This document shows, piece by piece, positions 22,969-32,813 of a stretch of 64,000 nucleotides of DNA. Under the pieces are notes generated by a model. It was given only the letters and a program-made list of their open reading frames with translations. It searched no databases and was not told where the DNA came from. This stretch comes from Chaetoceros tenuissimus (Eukaryota; Bacillariophyta; Thalassiosirophyceae; Chaetocerotales; Chaetocerotaceae), in contig BLLK01000027.1 of assembly GCA_021927905.1 (NCBI GenBank), positions 496,001-560,000 of the forward strand. The letters are read 5' to 3'. The translations under genes were made by a program, and so were the position numbers. Position 1 is the first letter of the stretch. The number at the start of each line of letters is the position of its first letter.

Positions 22969-24496
22969 CTATGGATTTGGTCTCTGATTGTTTATTGAAT
23001 TCATCAAAAGTTCGAGTAGCATTTGCTGTTCTTCATCACTTCGAACCGCACTTGACACTGCAGCTGTGGTACCAGAACTTGCTGACCGTAAAAAGCCCTG
23101 AGGAGGTGGCTGAATTTCTGGATATGAACTTAAACTTGCAAGTAGGATTCTTTCCATGCTATGCATAGAATTAGAGTTTGTTGAATGAGCAACCGAGTGT
23201 TGATTTAAAAAGTTCTGGAGCTGCATTGACGCAATAGCTCGCTGTTGGACCAGAGACTCAAGTGCTGATGGTTGAGGCTGACGCGGGTATCTAAGACCAT
23301 TCAACATGTTCATTGAGATCTCATTTTGAGTGCTCATATTGCTGCCACTAACAGGTGAAGATGTGTTCAGGCTTGAGATCGAGCTTATCTGGTCTGGGGT
23401 ATCATATCTGTTTCCAATGGAGGGAAGATTCCTACCAAGTAATTGGAGTAATTCTTGGGTATCATTGTGTGAATAGTTTCTTGGTCTCATTGAACTTGAA
23501 AATTCAGAGAGCCTCGCACGGGCATAATCAGGTACAAGGTTTTGTGAGAGTGATTCTCTCGCCTGAGGATGGGAAAGAAACGATGAGAGTGCATAGGCAT
23601 GAGTTAGCTCATTTTCGGGTTGCCTTGCGATCATCGATGAGCTCTTTTTCTCGACTAAGGATGGGCCTCTATTGGTTGTGGTGTTCCTTAAGAAAGGAGA
23701 TGCAACTTTGATATCATCATCTTTCCCAGTACTTCTCACACCCCCAGAAACACTCGTTTCGAACTTATTGATGGCTGTCTCAGATGATTGAGATTCTCCA
23801 ATACTTGGCATGACATAAAAGTTTGGTTCTTCGTTGATTTGTGTGGTGGAACTGCTTTTTTTGCTATTAGCTCTCTTCATATTCTTGACAAGATCTGTTC
23901 GACCTCTAATAAACATCTGAAAAAAATAAGTTTAGAATAGAGATTAAAGAGAAACCTTACAGACACAATTCCAACGAATCGGAAAAACTTACCTCGTGAT
24001 AATACGCGTTTGTATCGAGACCGCTACGAATTCGCTTGAATCCCCAAGCATTCACAAGACGAATGAAAGAAGCATATCTTGGTGAGTCAAAAAAGTGAGG
24101 CGCCACTTTCTCAATGAAGTCCTTTGGAGATAGAATCTTCCATGCTCTTCCGTGAGGCATCCATGTGATGATATCCGAAAAACATTTCTGAGAGAGAATC
24201 ATGGCAAGTTTCACAGGAAATACTTGGGCTCGTACATCTATATTTGAGATCAAATCGGTATAGACATGTTCTTGTTGAGCGTTATCAACTTTTGGCTGAT
24301 CAGCACCATATTCACAGTGTTGAACCATATTCGAGGAATGTCCAACTCGGGGTTCTGAATTGTTAGTGCTTGAACCTTTAGTCAGTGTGTCACTACTACT
24401 TCCTTCACGCTTGATTTGGGCTAGTGTCTCGGACTCATTGCTTTGACAAATCTTATCGATTGTATTCTCCGTAGATTCGACCTCTTTATCTTTCAT
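22969..24496 (-). CDS. Heat shock transcription factor (HSF)
   Basis: Two exons (24496-23993, 23916-22969) give 483 residues. The winged-helix DNA-binding domain spans about residues 93-185: FPVKLAMILSQ, ITWMPHGRAWKI, FIRLVNAWGFKRI and, across the intron, YYHEMFIRGRTDLV. The intron falls just after YYHE. HSFs bind GAA/TTC repeats in the nucleus; diatoms carry an enlarged HSF family. The C-terminal 290 residues are Ser/Gln/Asn-rich with no clear heptad oligomerisation region. The promoter contains GAAnnTTC dimers (see 24604), consistent with autoregulation, and a Harbinger element lies about 230 bases upstream of the ATG. Confidence 0.94.
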
Positions 24497-24603
24497 CTTT
24501 ATCCCAGGCTTGTCTTCTATGATTGATGTTTACTGTTTGTGCTGCTTCAATATTATTAAAGCTTCTCTCTATGCATTCTAAAGGCTTCCGCAATAAGATG
24601 AAG

Positions 24604-24624
24604 GAAGCTTCAACTTGAAGTTTC
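24604..24624. promoter_or_regulatory. Heat-shock-element-like GAAnnTTC dimers upstream of HSF
   Basis: Two perfect GAAnnTTC sites, GAAGCTTC (24604-24611) and GAAGTTTC (24617-24624), lie about 110-130 bases upstream of the HSF start codon. A related cttcaacttgaag block recurs near 24676-24689. This is the binding pattern of HSF proteins; function is inferred. Confidence 0.5.
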
Positions 24625-24814
24625 ACTAAAATGTCGTCGGAAACGCATTCTCGCTTTCCTTTCAGAAGTTGTTACTTCAACTTGAAGTTGTTTGGAACTA
24701 TTTTTTCAAAATTCTATCAAAATTCTGAGGGTCGTTCCCAGCAACCATCACGACCATCACGACAAACCAATCAGGTAATGAGTCCCCATTTACTAACTCT
24801 ATTGGGATAAAAAT

Positions 24815-24890
24815 GGTGATGGTACCATCACACGTGATGGTTGTGATGAAAAAAATCATCACGACCATCACACGTGATGGTACCATCACC
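24815..24890. repeat. 76-bp subterminal hairpin of the Harbinger element
   Basis: Arms 24815-24849 and 24856-24890 are 35-base inverted repeats with about three mismatches around a 6-A loop; they are made of ccatcac/gtgatgg units also found in the terminal repeats. Such subterminal motifs are typical transposase or accessory-protein binding sites; that role is inferred. Confidence 0.75.
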
Positions 24891-25375
24891 AAATTGGCAA
24901 ATCCAAAAATTAATCTTGTAAACAAAAAATGAGACTAACATATCTAAATATATGAATTTTAATAATCATGGCGCCACATTCATTTTACAACACAAAACAT
25001 GGCACCAATTTCTGGCGTGAGGTGTAATGCCATAAAATACAATCATGAACGAGGAAGCAGTTCCAATCTCAATCACCACCAGAACCAATAGTATTGATTC
25101 AGAGTCTTCTATATCTGTATCTTTGTCTTCTCCAGATCATAATTACTCGTGGCCTTGAGAGGTAAAACCTCGCTATCCTCTCCGAGTTTGTTACAACTCA
25201 GAGAGAGATGGAGCTAGTAATTAATCACCACCACCACTCTACGATATCATCGTCGCAGTCTCCCTAGTGTAAGCTAGCTTTGAAAGAACATAAGGGCAGG
25301 AAGGTTATTGAACCAACCTGTACCAGTTGGGGACAGCTGTAAAAATCTTGACGATTGACATTTTATTATTATAAT

Positions 25376-25670
25376 TTATACTGATGGAGAAAAATATTCT
25401 AAATCTATCATGTCTGCATCCAAGTTTTCCTGTAGCAATTTGTATCTCTCTTGTCGTACTCTATTATGGTGTGGCCTTTGTAACGAATTTTGATGTATCA
25501 AATCAACCAATGCTTGTCGGAGTATAGAGGATCCAACCGGGGATTCAAACTCTTCTGGAATTGTAGGCATATGCAAGGTCAAAGGGTGCATTTGTAGAAA
25601 CATGTGATCCGCTGGACAAGGATTCATCATCCTCAGATGCCCATATATCTTTAACTTTTTTGTCATTATC
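25376..25670 (-). pseudogene. C-terminal remnant of the Harbinger transposase
   Basis: Minus-strand coding remnant on the far side of the LTR element. It starts directly at the insertion point with DNDKKVKDIWASEDDES and ends EERYKLL-type helical sequence (near QERYKLLQENLD) before a stop at 25376. There also appears to be a change of frame between its two parts, so the transposase was probably already damaged or has drifted. No separate gene is claimed. Confidence 0.6.
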
Positions 25671-25829
25671 TGTAACACACAAAAAGAGGGATGATAGTAT
25701 CTTATAATTAAAGCTATTTGTTCGTTGTTTGGATATGTTGTTTGATATATTCTTCGGAATCTTGAGAATAATGAGGCGCATCACCGATAGACATCAATCG
25801 TGGAGCTATATTAGTAAATGAGTGTTACA
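25671..25829 (-). repeat. LTR, left copy (3' LTR by element orientation)
   Basis: 159 bp with TGTAACAC...GTGTTACA ends; matches the copy at 29240-29398 throughout. Confidence 0.88.
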
Positions 25830-26401
25830 TCGGTTCTTCTTCTCATGTATAAAAAACTCATTGGAAAACTTTCGAAATTCCTTATGGGAAATTCGTTTAG
25901 ATATGGGCTCATGTTTTATTCCAATTTTGAGAAAAAATATGAGAAGATTTCCGGTAGCATAGAGAGGGAGAGAAAGGAGATGGTGGTTGTGCAATGAAAA
26001 GGTAAAATATGATCGGGAAAAATAGAAATGTCAAGTGAGATACTGTACCAATGTGCTTGAGATGTCGAATGAAGTAATGAGGAGTAGTAGAGATTGAAGT
26101 CTAAAGAAGACCGTCTGGCATAAATAGGGCGTGTTTCTGTCAACTTAAAAGTCTGGGAATATGTCCATAGGGTAAGAGGAAACGGTCATTCTCAGAAGGT
26201 AGCTAAACAATGCCAATATAAAAATTATATTTGAGGTCGAAATTGTCGTTGATGAAGGAATAAGATGGAGTTCCAGATCGAAGAAACTGAGCGTTCCGAA
26301 GAGATACCATGTCTGGTCCGAACTTGGTCCAAGCTTCCTGATGAAGAAGAGGGTAACAAAGCAAAAAAGATGTGAGTTTTAAAACTAAATGCAATACTTT
26401 G

Positions 26402-26940
26402 CCTCGAAGTAATCCTAGCGAACGTAAAATACGATAAGCTAAAGAAAACTCGTCCTCAGCAGTTGGCGATTGGAGATTGGAGATAAAAGTTGTTGCCTCG
26501 AAGTAATCCTAGCGAACGTAAAATACGATAAGCTAAAGAAAACTCGTCCTCAGCAGTTGGAGATTGGAGATTGGAGATTGGAGATTGGAGATTGGAGATT
26601 GGAGATTGGAGATTGGAGATTGGAGATTGGAGATTGGAGATTGGAGATTGGAGATAAAAGTTGTTGCCTCGAAGTAATCCTAGCGAACGTAAAATACGAT
26701 AAGCTAAAGAAAACTCGTCCTCAGCAGTTGGAGATTGGAGATTGGAGATAAAAGTTGTTGCCTCGAAGTAATCCTAGCGAACGTAAAATACGATAAGCTA
26801 AAGAAAACTCGTCCTCAGCAGTTGGAGATTGGAGATTGGAGATAAAGTTGTTGCCTCGAAGTAATCCTAGCGAACGTAAAATACGATAAGCTAAAGAAAA
26901 CTTGTCCTCAGCAGTTGGAGATTGGAGATAAAAGTTGCCT
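26402..26940. repeat. Array of ~85-190 bp modules with ggagatt heptamers inside the LTR element
   Basis: Five copies of a module beginning cctcgaagtaatcctagcga start near 26402, 26496, 26667, 26761 and 26853. Each ends in a run of ggagatt heptamers of variable length; the longest run (about 26556-26654) has roughly 14 units, accounting for the size differences. Copies are nearly identical, so the array is young or homogenised. Confidence 0.85.
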
Positions 26941-28479
26941 CAAATAGAAGGAGTAGATTGGTGATGTCTAGTAGTGTATGTCTTGATAGTGTAGCAATTA
27001 AATACGGCGAAGAGCTCTAGAAGTACTCGGAGGTCCGAAGAAAGATCTTGATTCATGCATAATACGAAAGTCGATACTAGGTACTGTCGATTGCATGGGC
27101 TGATACGAACTTGTCTATACGTCTGTCTAAGATTCCTGAAAAAGAAGGGAGTAACAAGATAAAATAAGATGTGAGTCGTAAAAATAGATGCAATACTATA
27201 CCTTGTAGACCTGCTGTCCAGATGAATGAAATGAAAGAGAAGCAAGTGTGGTCCAAACGAGACCCAGACTATGAAGCAAAGTGTAAAAAGAAGAAACTTG
27301 GAGATAGAGACTGTAGAGATTGTTCCAAAATGAGAAATAGCTGTGAATGAAGTGTCGAGATGGAGAGGGAGATGAATGAAGTAGAAGTAGAGCGTTCCGA
27401 AGGTAGAGTGGGCTTGTGAGGGTAGACATACTCGTGAACTGTAGACCGTAGCAATTGTTCCAAACGTAAAATGAGCTGGTCGCAATATTATTCACTGAGG
27501 TCTGAAGCAAATGCGTATCGAGATGTAGACTGACTTTGATGCAAACTATGAAGGTAGAGACTTATCCAAAGACAATAATAGTTGCTCCAAGGCAGGTACA
27601 AATGTGTGTCATCTATCAGAAGAGAGTTTTAGAGAGCGATTAGATTGTGAGTCAAAAGCAATTGTAAACTATACCGAATAGCCAAAAATGATTGCGAATG
27701 AAAATGCGTTTTAAACGTGACGTCAATGAAATATATGGCGACAGAAACTCGAATATATTTCGAATGATTGCGAGAAAGAATGTAGGTGAAGCAAAACCTG
27801 ATCATGGCCAAAACTGCAAAGGTAGGGTCCTCGGTACCCTGTGATGGATTGAAAGTAATTGTAAAGCAAATGTAAACAGCTAGTGACGAAGGATATGAAT
27901 GGGGAGACTTGAATTCGTAGTTGAAATTTGTAGTTCTCGTGAATGAAAGTATATTGCCGAGGTAGAGACAAGGAAAAAGAAAGCGGATGCGTTCCGATTA
28001 TGCGGAACTGGAAGGGTGTAGCGAAGTATTTGCAGCGAGTAGAGTAGTAGTGCCAATAGGGGACAGTAGCAGCTGCTCGACAATGATCTAATCCTTGCGA
28101 TATATAGAAGTTGATAAACACGGACAAGCTCAGAAGTAATACAAACTTGTTGTCATCTATTGGAAAAGAGGGTTATAGAGCAAAGTAAATTGTAAGTTGA
28201 ATATAATTGAAATACTATACCGAGTAACAGCGAAGAAAATCATGCGTGTGAAGCGTGACGTATGACGCGAGATATGAAGGCAATGACTTGAATGCGTAGG
28301 CGAGATCTTTATTCTTCCAAAAGACTGTAGCTATTGAGATATCGCAGAAGTGAAGGCAAAGGTAGACACAAGAATTGCATCCTAGGACTGAATCTTGAAT
28401 GGCGCAAAGTACGAAACTGTGTCCATTACTGTGAAGTGTCAGACCCCACATAGAAAATCAAAATGTTAGTAAAATAAAA

Positions 28480-28970
28480 GAGTTGCTTCAAAGTAATCCT
28501 AGCCAACGTTAAGTAACGAATATAGCTAAAGAAAACTCATCATCAGCGATTGTAGATTGTAGATGCCTCAAAGTAGTCCTAGCGAGCGTTCACAACGACT
28601 TAAAGCTAAAGAAAACTCATCATCAGCGAGTAGAGTTGTAGAGTTGTAGTTTTGCCTCAAAGTAGACCTAGCAAGCGTTCACAACGACTTAAAGCGAAGG
28701 AAAACTCATCATCAGCGAGTAGAGTTGTAGAGTTGTAGTTTTGCCTCAAAGTAAACCTAGCAAGCGTTTATAGCAAGCTAAGAAGACTCATCATCAGCGG
28801 GTTAGATGGTAGATAAAAGTTTTGCCTCAAAGTAGACCTAGCATGTTCATATAAGAAGCGAAGGAAAACTCATCATGGACGAGAGTGAAAGAAGATTACA
28901 GCAATGACTCAAAGTAGACCTAGCAAGTGTTCATAACGAACGAAGGAAAACTCATCATTGACGAAACTGG
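28480..28970. repeat. Second, diverged array of the same module family
   Basis: About six copies of a related unit (cctcaaagtagacctagcaa followed by aaaactcatcatcagcg), each 65-90 bp, with more differences between copies than in the 26.4-kb array. It lies near the other end of the LTR element interior. Confidence 0.75.
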
Positions 28971-29239
28971 AAAGAAAGAAAAACATTCCTGTAATTATAA
29001 AGGAAAGGAGTGAGTGTAATACTATAAAATAATAAAAACTATCAGAGGGAGATGAAGAGGCGATTATGAGCATGAATCTTGACACTCCTCAACACAAAAT
29101 TGAGTAAAACTAGTGAGTACATCAATCGCTGTTCTGCAAAGTAAAATAAAACCATCATTCAGACTGTTAGCTCGGAGCACATATATCTCGCGACTCATAT
29201 AACATATCGGTGGTTGGGTTTGATGAACATTCGGTGCCA

Positions 29240-29398
29240 TGTAACACACAAAAAGAGGGATGATAGTATCTTATAATTAAAGCTATTTGTTCGTTGTTTG
29301 GATATGTTGTTTGATATATTCTTCGGAATCTTGAGAATAATGAGGCGCATCACCGATAGACATCAATCGTGGAGCTATATTAGTAAATGAGTGTTACA
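29240..29398 (-). repeat. LTR, right copy (5' LTR by element orientation)
   Basis: 159 bp, same sequence as 25671-25829; followed on the minus strand by the likely primer-binding site TGGCACCGAATG. Confidence 0.88.
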
Positions 29399-30575
29399 TA
29401 TCAATAACAAAATTGTGGAGTCTTGCGCATGCCATTAGAATTTTTGAATTTGTTTCCAAAGAATTTTGCAACGTTGAAGTCAAAATCCACCACTTTCGAA
29501 CTAATCTTGCAAAAGCCATTTCAATTCTAATTCTCAGCTGTGATAAAAAAAAGTTGAAGGCATCCTTATCATTGTTTGCACGTTGGCTACCAGTGAAGGG
29601 AATGAGAAGTCGATCAGACAAGTCATACGCAGCATCGCCAACAACATATTTCCCCAAGTCTAAACCATTTATGTAATTGAGTAGATCATTACAAAATGTA
29701 ATGGAAACACTGTCGTTTGTCTTTCCAGGTGCAGCAACTGCAAAGAAAAGAAATCGTAACTTGGCATCACACATAGCCTGTACATTCAACCCGTAGTCTT
29801 GGTAATGGCCAGAGTAGTATGCCCCTGGGTTGAAATTTGACTCAGCCATTGTAGGGCACTTGCAACTCTGGAAGAAACCATCAACTGCACCTACAACTCT
29901 ACCATTGTGTATATCACAAGTTGATATTTCTGTGAAACCTCTCGCAACATTTTCAATCTCTTCATTGGTCGAAGGTAAGCAAATCCTCAATTCCTCACTA
30001 TTCAAGACTGCATCAATAAATTGGTCACGGCATCTATATGTTTCAGTTCTTGAAAGGTTGAATATATCCATTAAATCAGTGTATTTTGAACCAGCAAGAT
30101 AACGAAGGCCACATGCAGCTATAATCTCAGGGGGGACAAATTCACCTCTTCGTGATTTGGTGATATCCCTATGTAGAAACGGAGCTAGTATTGAAATCAA
30201 CAGTTTGAAACATTCATATGACATGCGGTATTTTGCATGGAAACTTTTTTCATGTAAAGATTTGTAAACATGTTCTTCCCACTTCAATCTACTCCTATAC
30301 CAATATTGGACTTTTTCAGCAAGATCTGCTGTATCAAAAAGAAGATCTTCTTCATAGTCTTCAATATTGCAAAACGCCTTTATTTCTTCCTCATCAAACA
30401 ATGTCTCCATAAGTACTTGTAAGGTATGCACGTCAAGTTGAGAGAGCCCATGACTGATGTCAGCTGATAATAGATTGCCCATGGTATAATGATTATGTCG
30501 ACGTCGAGCATGTATTTTTGTATTTCTCATCGCTCTCATATCTGAAAGATGATTCGTGAAATAAAATGGCGCCAT
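29399..30575 (-). pseudogene. Harbinger transposase (DDE_Tnp_4 nuclease), interrupted at its C-terminus
   Basis: Open frame of about 390 residues from an ATG at 30575 that ends where the LTR element inserted. An N-terminal helical region is followed by the DDE nuclease fold: first Asp in VVGAVDGFF (near residue 230), second Asp in YVVGDAAYD (near 311), and Glu in RIRIEMAFARL (near 350), all three catalytic residues present. LARLHNF-type sequence (ARLHNFVID) marks the usual family end of the core. The rest of the coding sequence lies at 25376-25670. Harbinger transposases usually need a Myb-like partner, not seen here. Confidence 0.85.
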
Positions 30576-30747
30576 ATTTTTTGAAAATGATTATTTATTC
30601 TAGTTGGGCACCCTCTGAAGGATTTGGGGGGGATCATATGACAATGGAGATGATTTTGTTGGAAACGGATCATCACAGGAGATGCTCCAACACGGATAAT
30701 TTGGTGATGATATCATCACACGTGATGGTTGTTGGGAACGACCCTGA

Positions 30748-31140
30748 ACCCGAAGTCCTGACATGCGGCACCAATTTGAAATTTGACCAATTTCAATTGC
30801 CAACATTGTCTTCCAAATGTACTAACTAACTACTCTTAGGTGTTATCCTTAAGGTTTTAGACTTTCACTAAGAATCTAGCCACAGTTTACTATACAAATT
30901 CCCCAAACAATAATGAAAAGGAAGTGGTAGGAGATGTACTTCCACCCATACAAATGAAATGAGTCTGGTTTCGATCGCGTACGTACTTACGATATTAGAA
31001 AAACAAAAAAGAAAAGTAGGGGATGAAATAAATCTAAATAATAATTTCACTTTTACTTGCATTGAAATCGTCATGGAAGAGGAGTTAGGAGTTGATTGTA
31101 TACCACTACTATCGATACTAAATGACCACTTATTGACTTC
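30748..31140. other. 5' flank of the DUF218 gene
   Basis: About 390 bases right of the Harbinger end. No gene or repeat; contains a cgtacgtacttacg stretch near 30977. Confidence 0.35.
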
Positions 31141-32274
31141 ATGACTTTTGTATCGCATATACAAATGAAAAAAAGAGTTAGGATGAGGAAAAAGACTTCA
31201 AGAAATCAGACTCAGCTAGCAGCAATGTGTCTGCTGTCTTTTATCGCTATTATCTCGATATATTTTTTAATTTTCGAAGAAAAATCAAAGGAGGAAATGC
31301 AGTGGGTGTCTGTCAACTCCCAATCATTCAATGAAAATGGAGCGGCTGAAGAAGCAAATCACCTGATAATGGTAGCAGGCCATAGCGTAACAATCTCAGG
31401 TACGTTTTTACTTTTTCATTTCAGTTCTTTCAGGATATTTCTAATTTTTGAAATTGTATATTTCCAAAAAATAGGGCATCTTCAGGATGCAGGTATCGAT
31501 GAATCAGACTGGTTTTTGCTACCCTATCAGAAGGGGAAAGGTTTGCCGCAAACAATTGTGGGACATATTCGAGAAGGAATTAAGATTGCTGCAAATGATC
31601 CAAACAGTTTGCTGATTTTCTCTGGTGGAGAAACAAGGTTTGTATGAAAAAATATTTATTATTACATGTTATGAAACAAGAGTAAATCTGAGTGATCTTT
31701 CTCGCCATCTTATCTTAGAGAATTAACGGGTCCAATCAATGAGGGCACATCGTATTTTCGTGTCGCAGATGCAATGCATTTGTGGGAAGAAGGTGCTGCT
31801 TTCGGAAAGAGTGTTAGAGCCCGAACATTATCGGAAGAGTTTGCGACTGACAGTTATCAAAATCTTTTATTCAGCATTTGTAGATTTAAGGAGATCACAG
31901 GTCGATATCCTGAGAAAATTACAACCGTTTCATTTACATTTAAAAGGAGGAGATTTGAAAGTATGCACGCACCAGCATTACTTTGGCCTGCCGACAAATT
32001 TGTTTATATTGGTGTTGATCCTGATCCTTCAACTGGTTTCAATCTTTCTGAGGCAGAAAAGGGAGAACAAGAGAATGCAGCAAAACCTTTCGAAGCTGAT
32101 CCATATGGGTGTCACACAAATGTTCTTATTGAGAAAAGAAAAGGTAGAAATCCATTCCATCGAACGCCACCTTACGAATTAACGTGTCCTGAGATGAAAG
32201 AATTACTACAATGGTGCGGCGTAGAAATTATTCCAGGAGAAAAAGTCCCATGGGGTTATGCTTTTGGTAATTAA
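31141..32274 (+). CDS. DUF218 (YdcF-like) membrane-anchored protein
   Basis: Three exons (31141-31399, 31475-31637, 31719-32274) give 325 residues. A later in-frame ATG at 31165 is also possible. A basic start is followed by one membrane helix (about residues 24-43). The DUF218 fold comes next: HLIMVAGHSV, WFLLPYQKG, LLIFSGGETR, then DSYQNLLFSICRF and GRYPEKITTVSFTFKRRRFE. This is the fungal/plant branch of the family, similar in layout to yeast and plant DUF218 proteins of unknown reaction. Bacterial relatives act in envelope metabolism. Intron phases are consistent, and the gene looks intact. Confidence 0.85.
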
Positions 32275-32813
32275 GAGATGGATCGTCAAGAGGTTTGTTA
32301 AATATAGGCTGATGTTTAGATGAACTCGTTAAAAAGAATGAGAACACTCAAGATTGGATCCAAAAGCTACTGAAATGAGCTTGCAGCGGTAATATGAAGG
32401 CAAACACTAGAGTGCAGTAATTACAAGTGTACCATGAATAATGTAAGAGGATTCTATGATGTCAACTCACTATCTCCAAAAAGAATTTAAATTTATTCAT
32501 GCAAGATTCCCGTTTTTGGTCCCATTTCTAGAGTCGTGTTTCCACCAAAATCAAAAAGGGAGAGAAAAAAAATTATGGAAGAATTGAGAACAGGAATATC
32601 AATGCATCATGGCAAAACAACACTCAACCTTCAAATATCTAGGCAGGGAACTGTTAGGAAAACCGAGAATTGTCATCCATAAGTTGGAATATACAAGTGC
32701 CAGGATAGGACTCATTTTGGTAGGATAGTAATAAATACTGAGATCTATAGCTGGAATTTTAAAGTACACACTCTTCACTGTAGATTTTCTGCAGAAACAA
32801 TCAACAATCAGAT
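32275..32813. other. Intergenic
   Basis: About 540 bases between two plus-strand genes. No coding or repeat signal found. Confidence 0.35.

Larger units (their letters stand above)
25671..29398 (-). mobile_element. Non-autonomous LTR retrotransposon (TRIM/LARD-like), young
   Basis: Two 159-bp direct repeats, 25671-25829 and 29240-29398, begin TGTAACAC and end GTGTTACA. They look identical base for base, so the insertion is recent. A 4-bp TATC flanks both sides (25667-25670, 29399-29402). On the minus strand the interior begins right after the LTR with TGGCACCGAATG, a likely tRNA primer site, and ends with a purine tract GAGAAGAAGAA just before the other LTR, so the element reads right to left. 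The 3.4-kb interior shows no gag, protease, reverse transcriptase or integrase, only repeat arrays. It therefore depends on a partner element elsewhere. It is nested in the Harbinger transposon. Confidence 0.85.
24729..30744 (-). mobile_element. PIF/Harbinger DNA transposon, interrupted
   Basis: The ends form a 24-bp terminal inverted repeat, gggtcgttcccagcaaccat at the left and its complement at the right (30721-30744), with one mismatch (G/A at base 13). Both sides carry a TGA (24726-24728 and 30745-30747), a 3-bp target duplication as expected for Harbinger (TNA). Inside the right half is a DDE_Tnp_4-type transposase on the minus strand. The left half holds its C-terminal remnant and a strong 76-bp hairpin near the left end. 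A non-autonomous LTR element (25671-29398) has inserted into the transposase gene, so this copy cannot move by itself. No Myb-like second protein was found. It sits between the HSF and DUF218 genes. Confidence 0.85.

Noticed and set aside
26940-28450. Long minus-strand open frames inside the LTR element as genes
   Set aside because: They are repetitive, cross splice-like borders and show no domain; composition follows the internal repeats.
25671-29398. Retrozyme (LTR element carrying hammerhead ribozymes)
   Set aside because: The module arrays contain ctgatgatgag on the minus strand, close to the hammerhead ctgatga box, but no matching gaaa box with stems was found, and the LTRs lack the motif.
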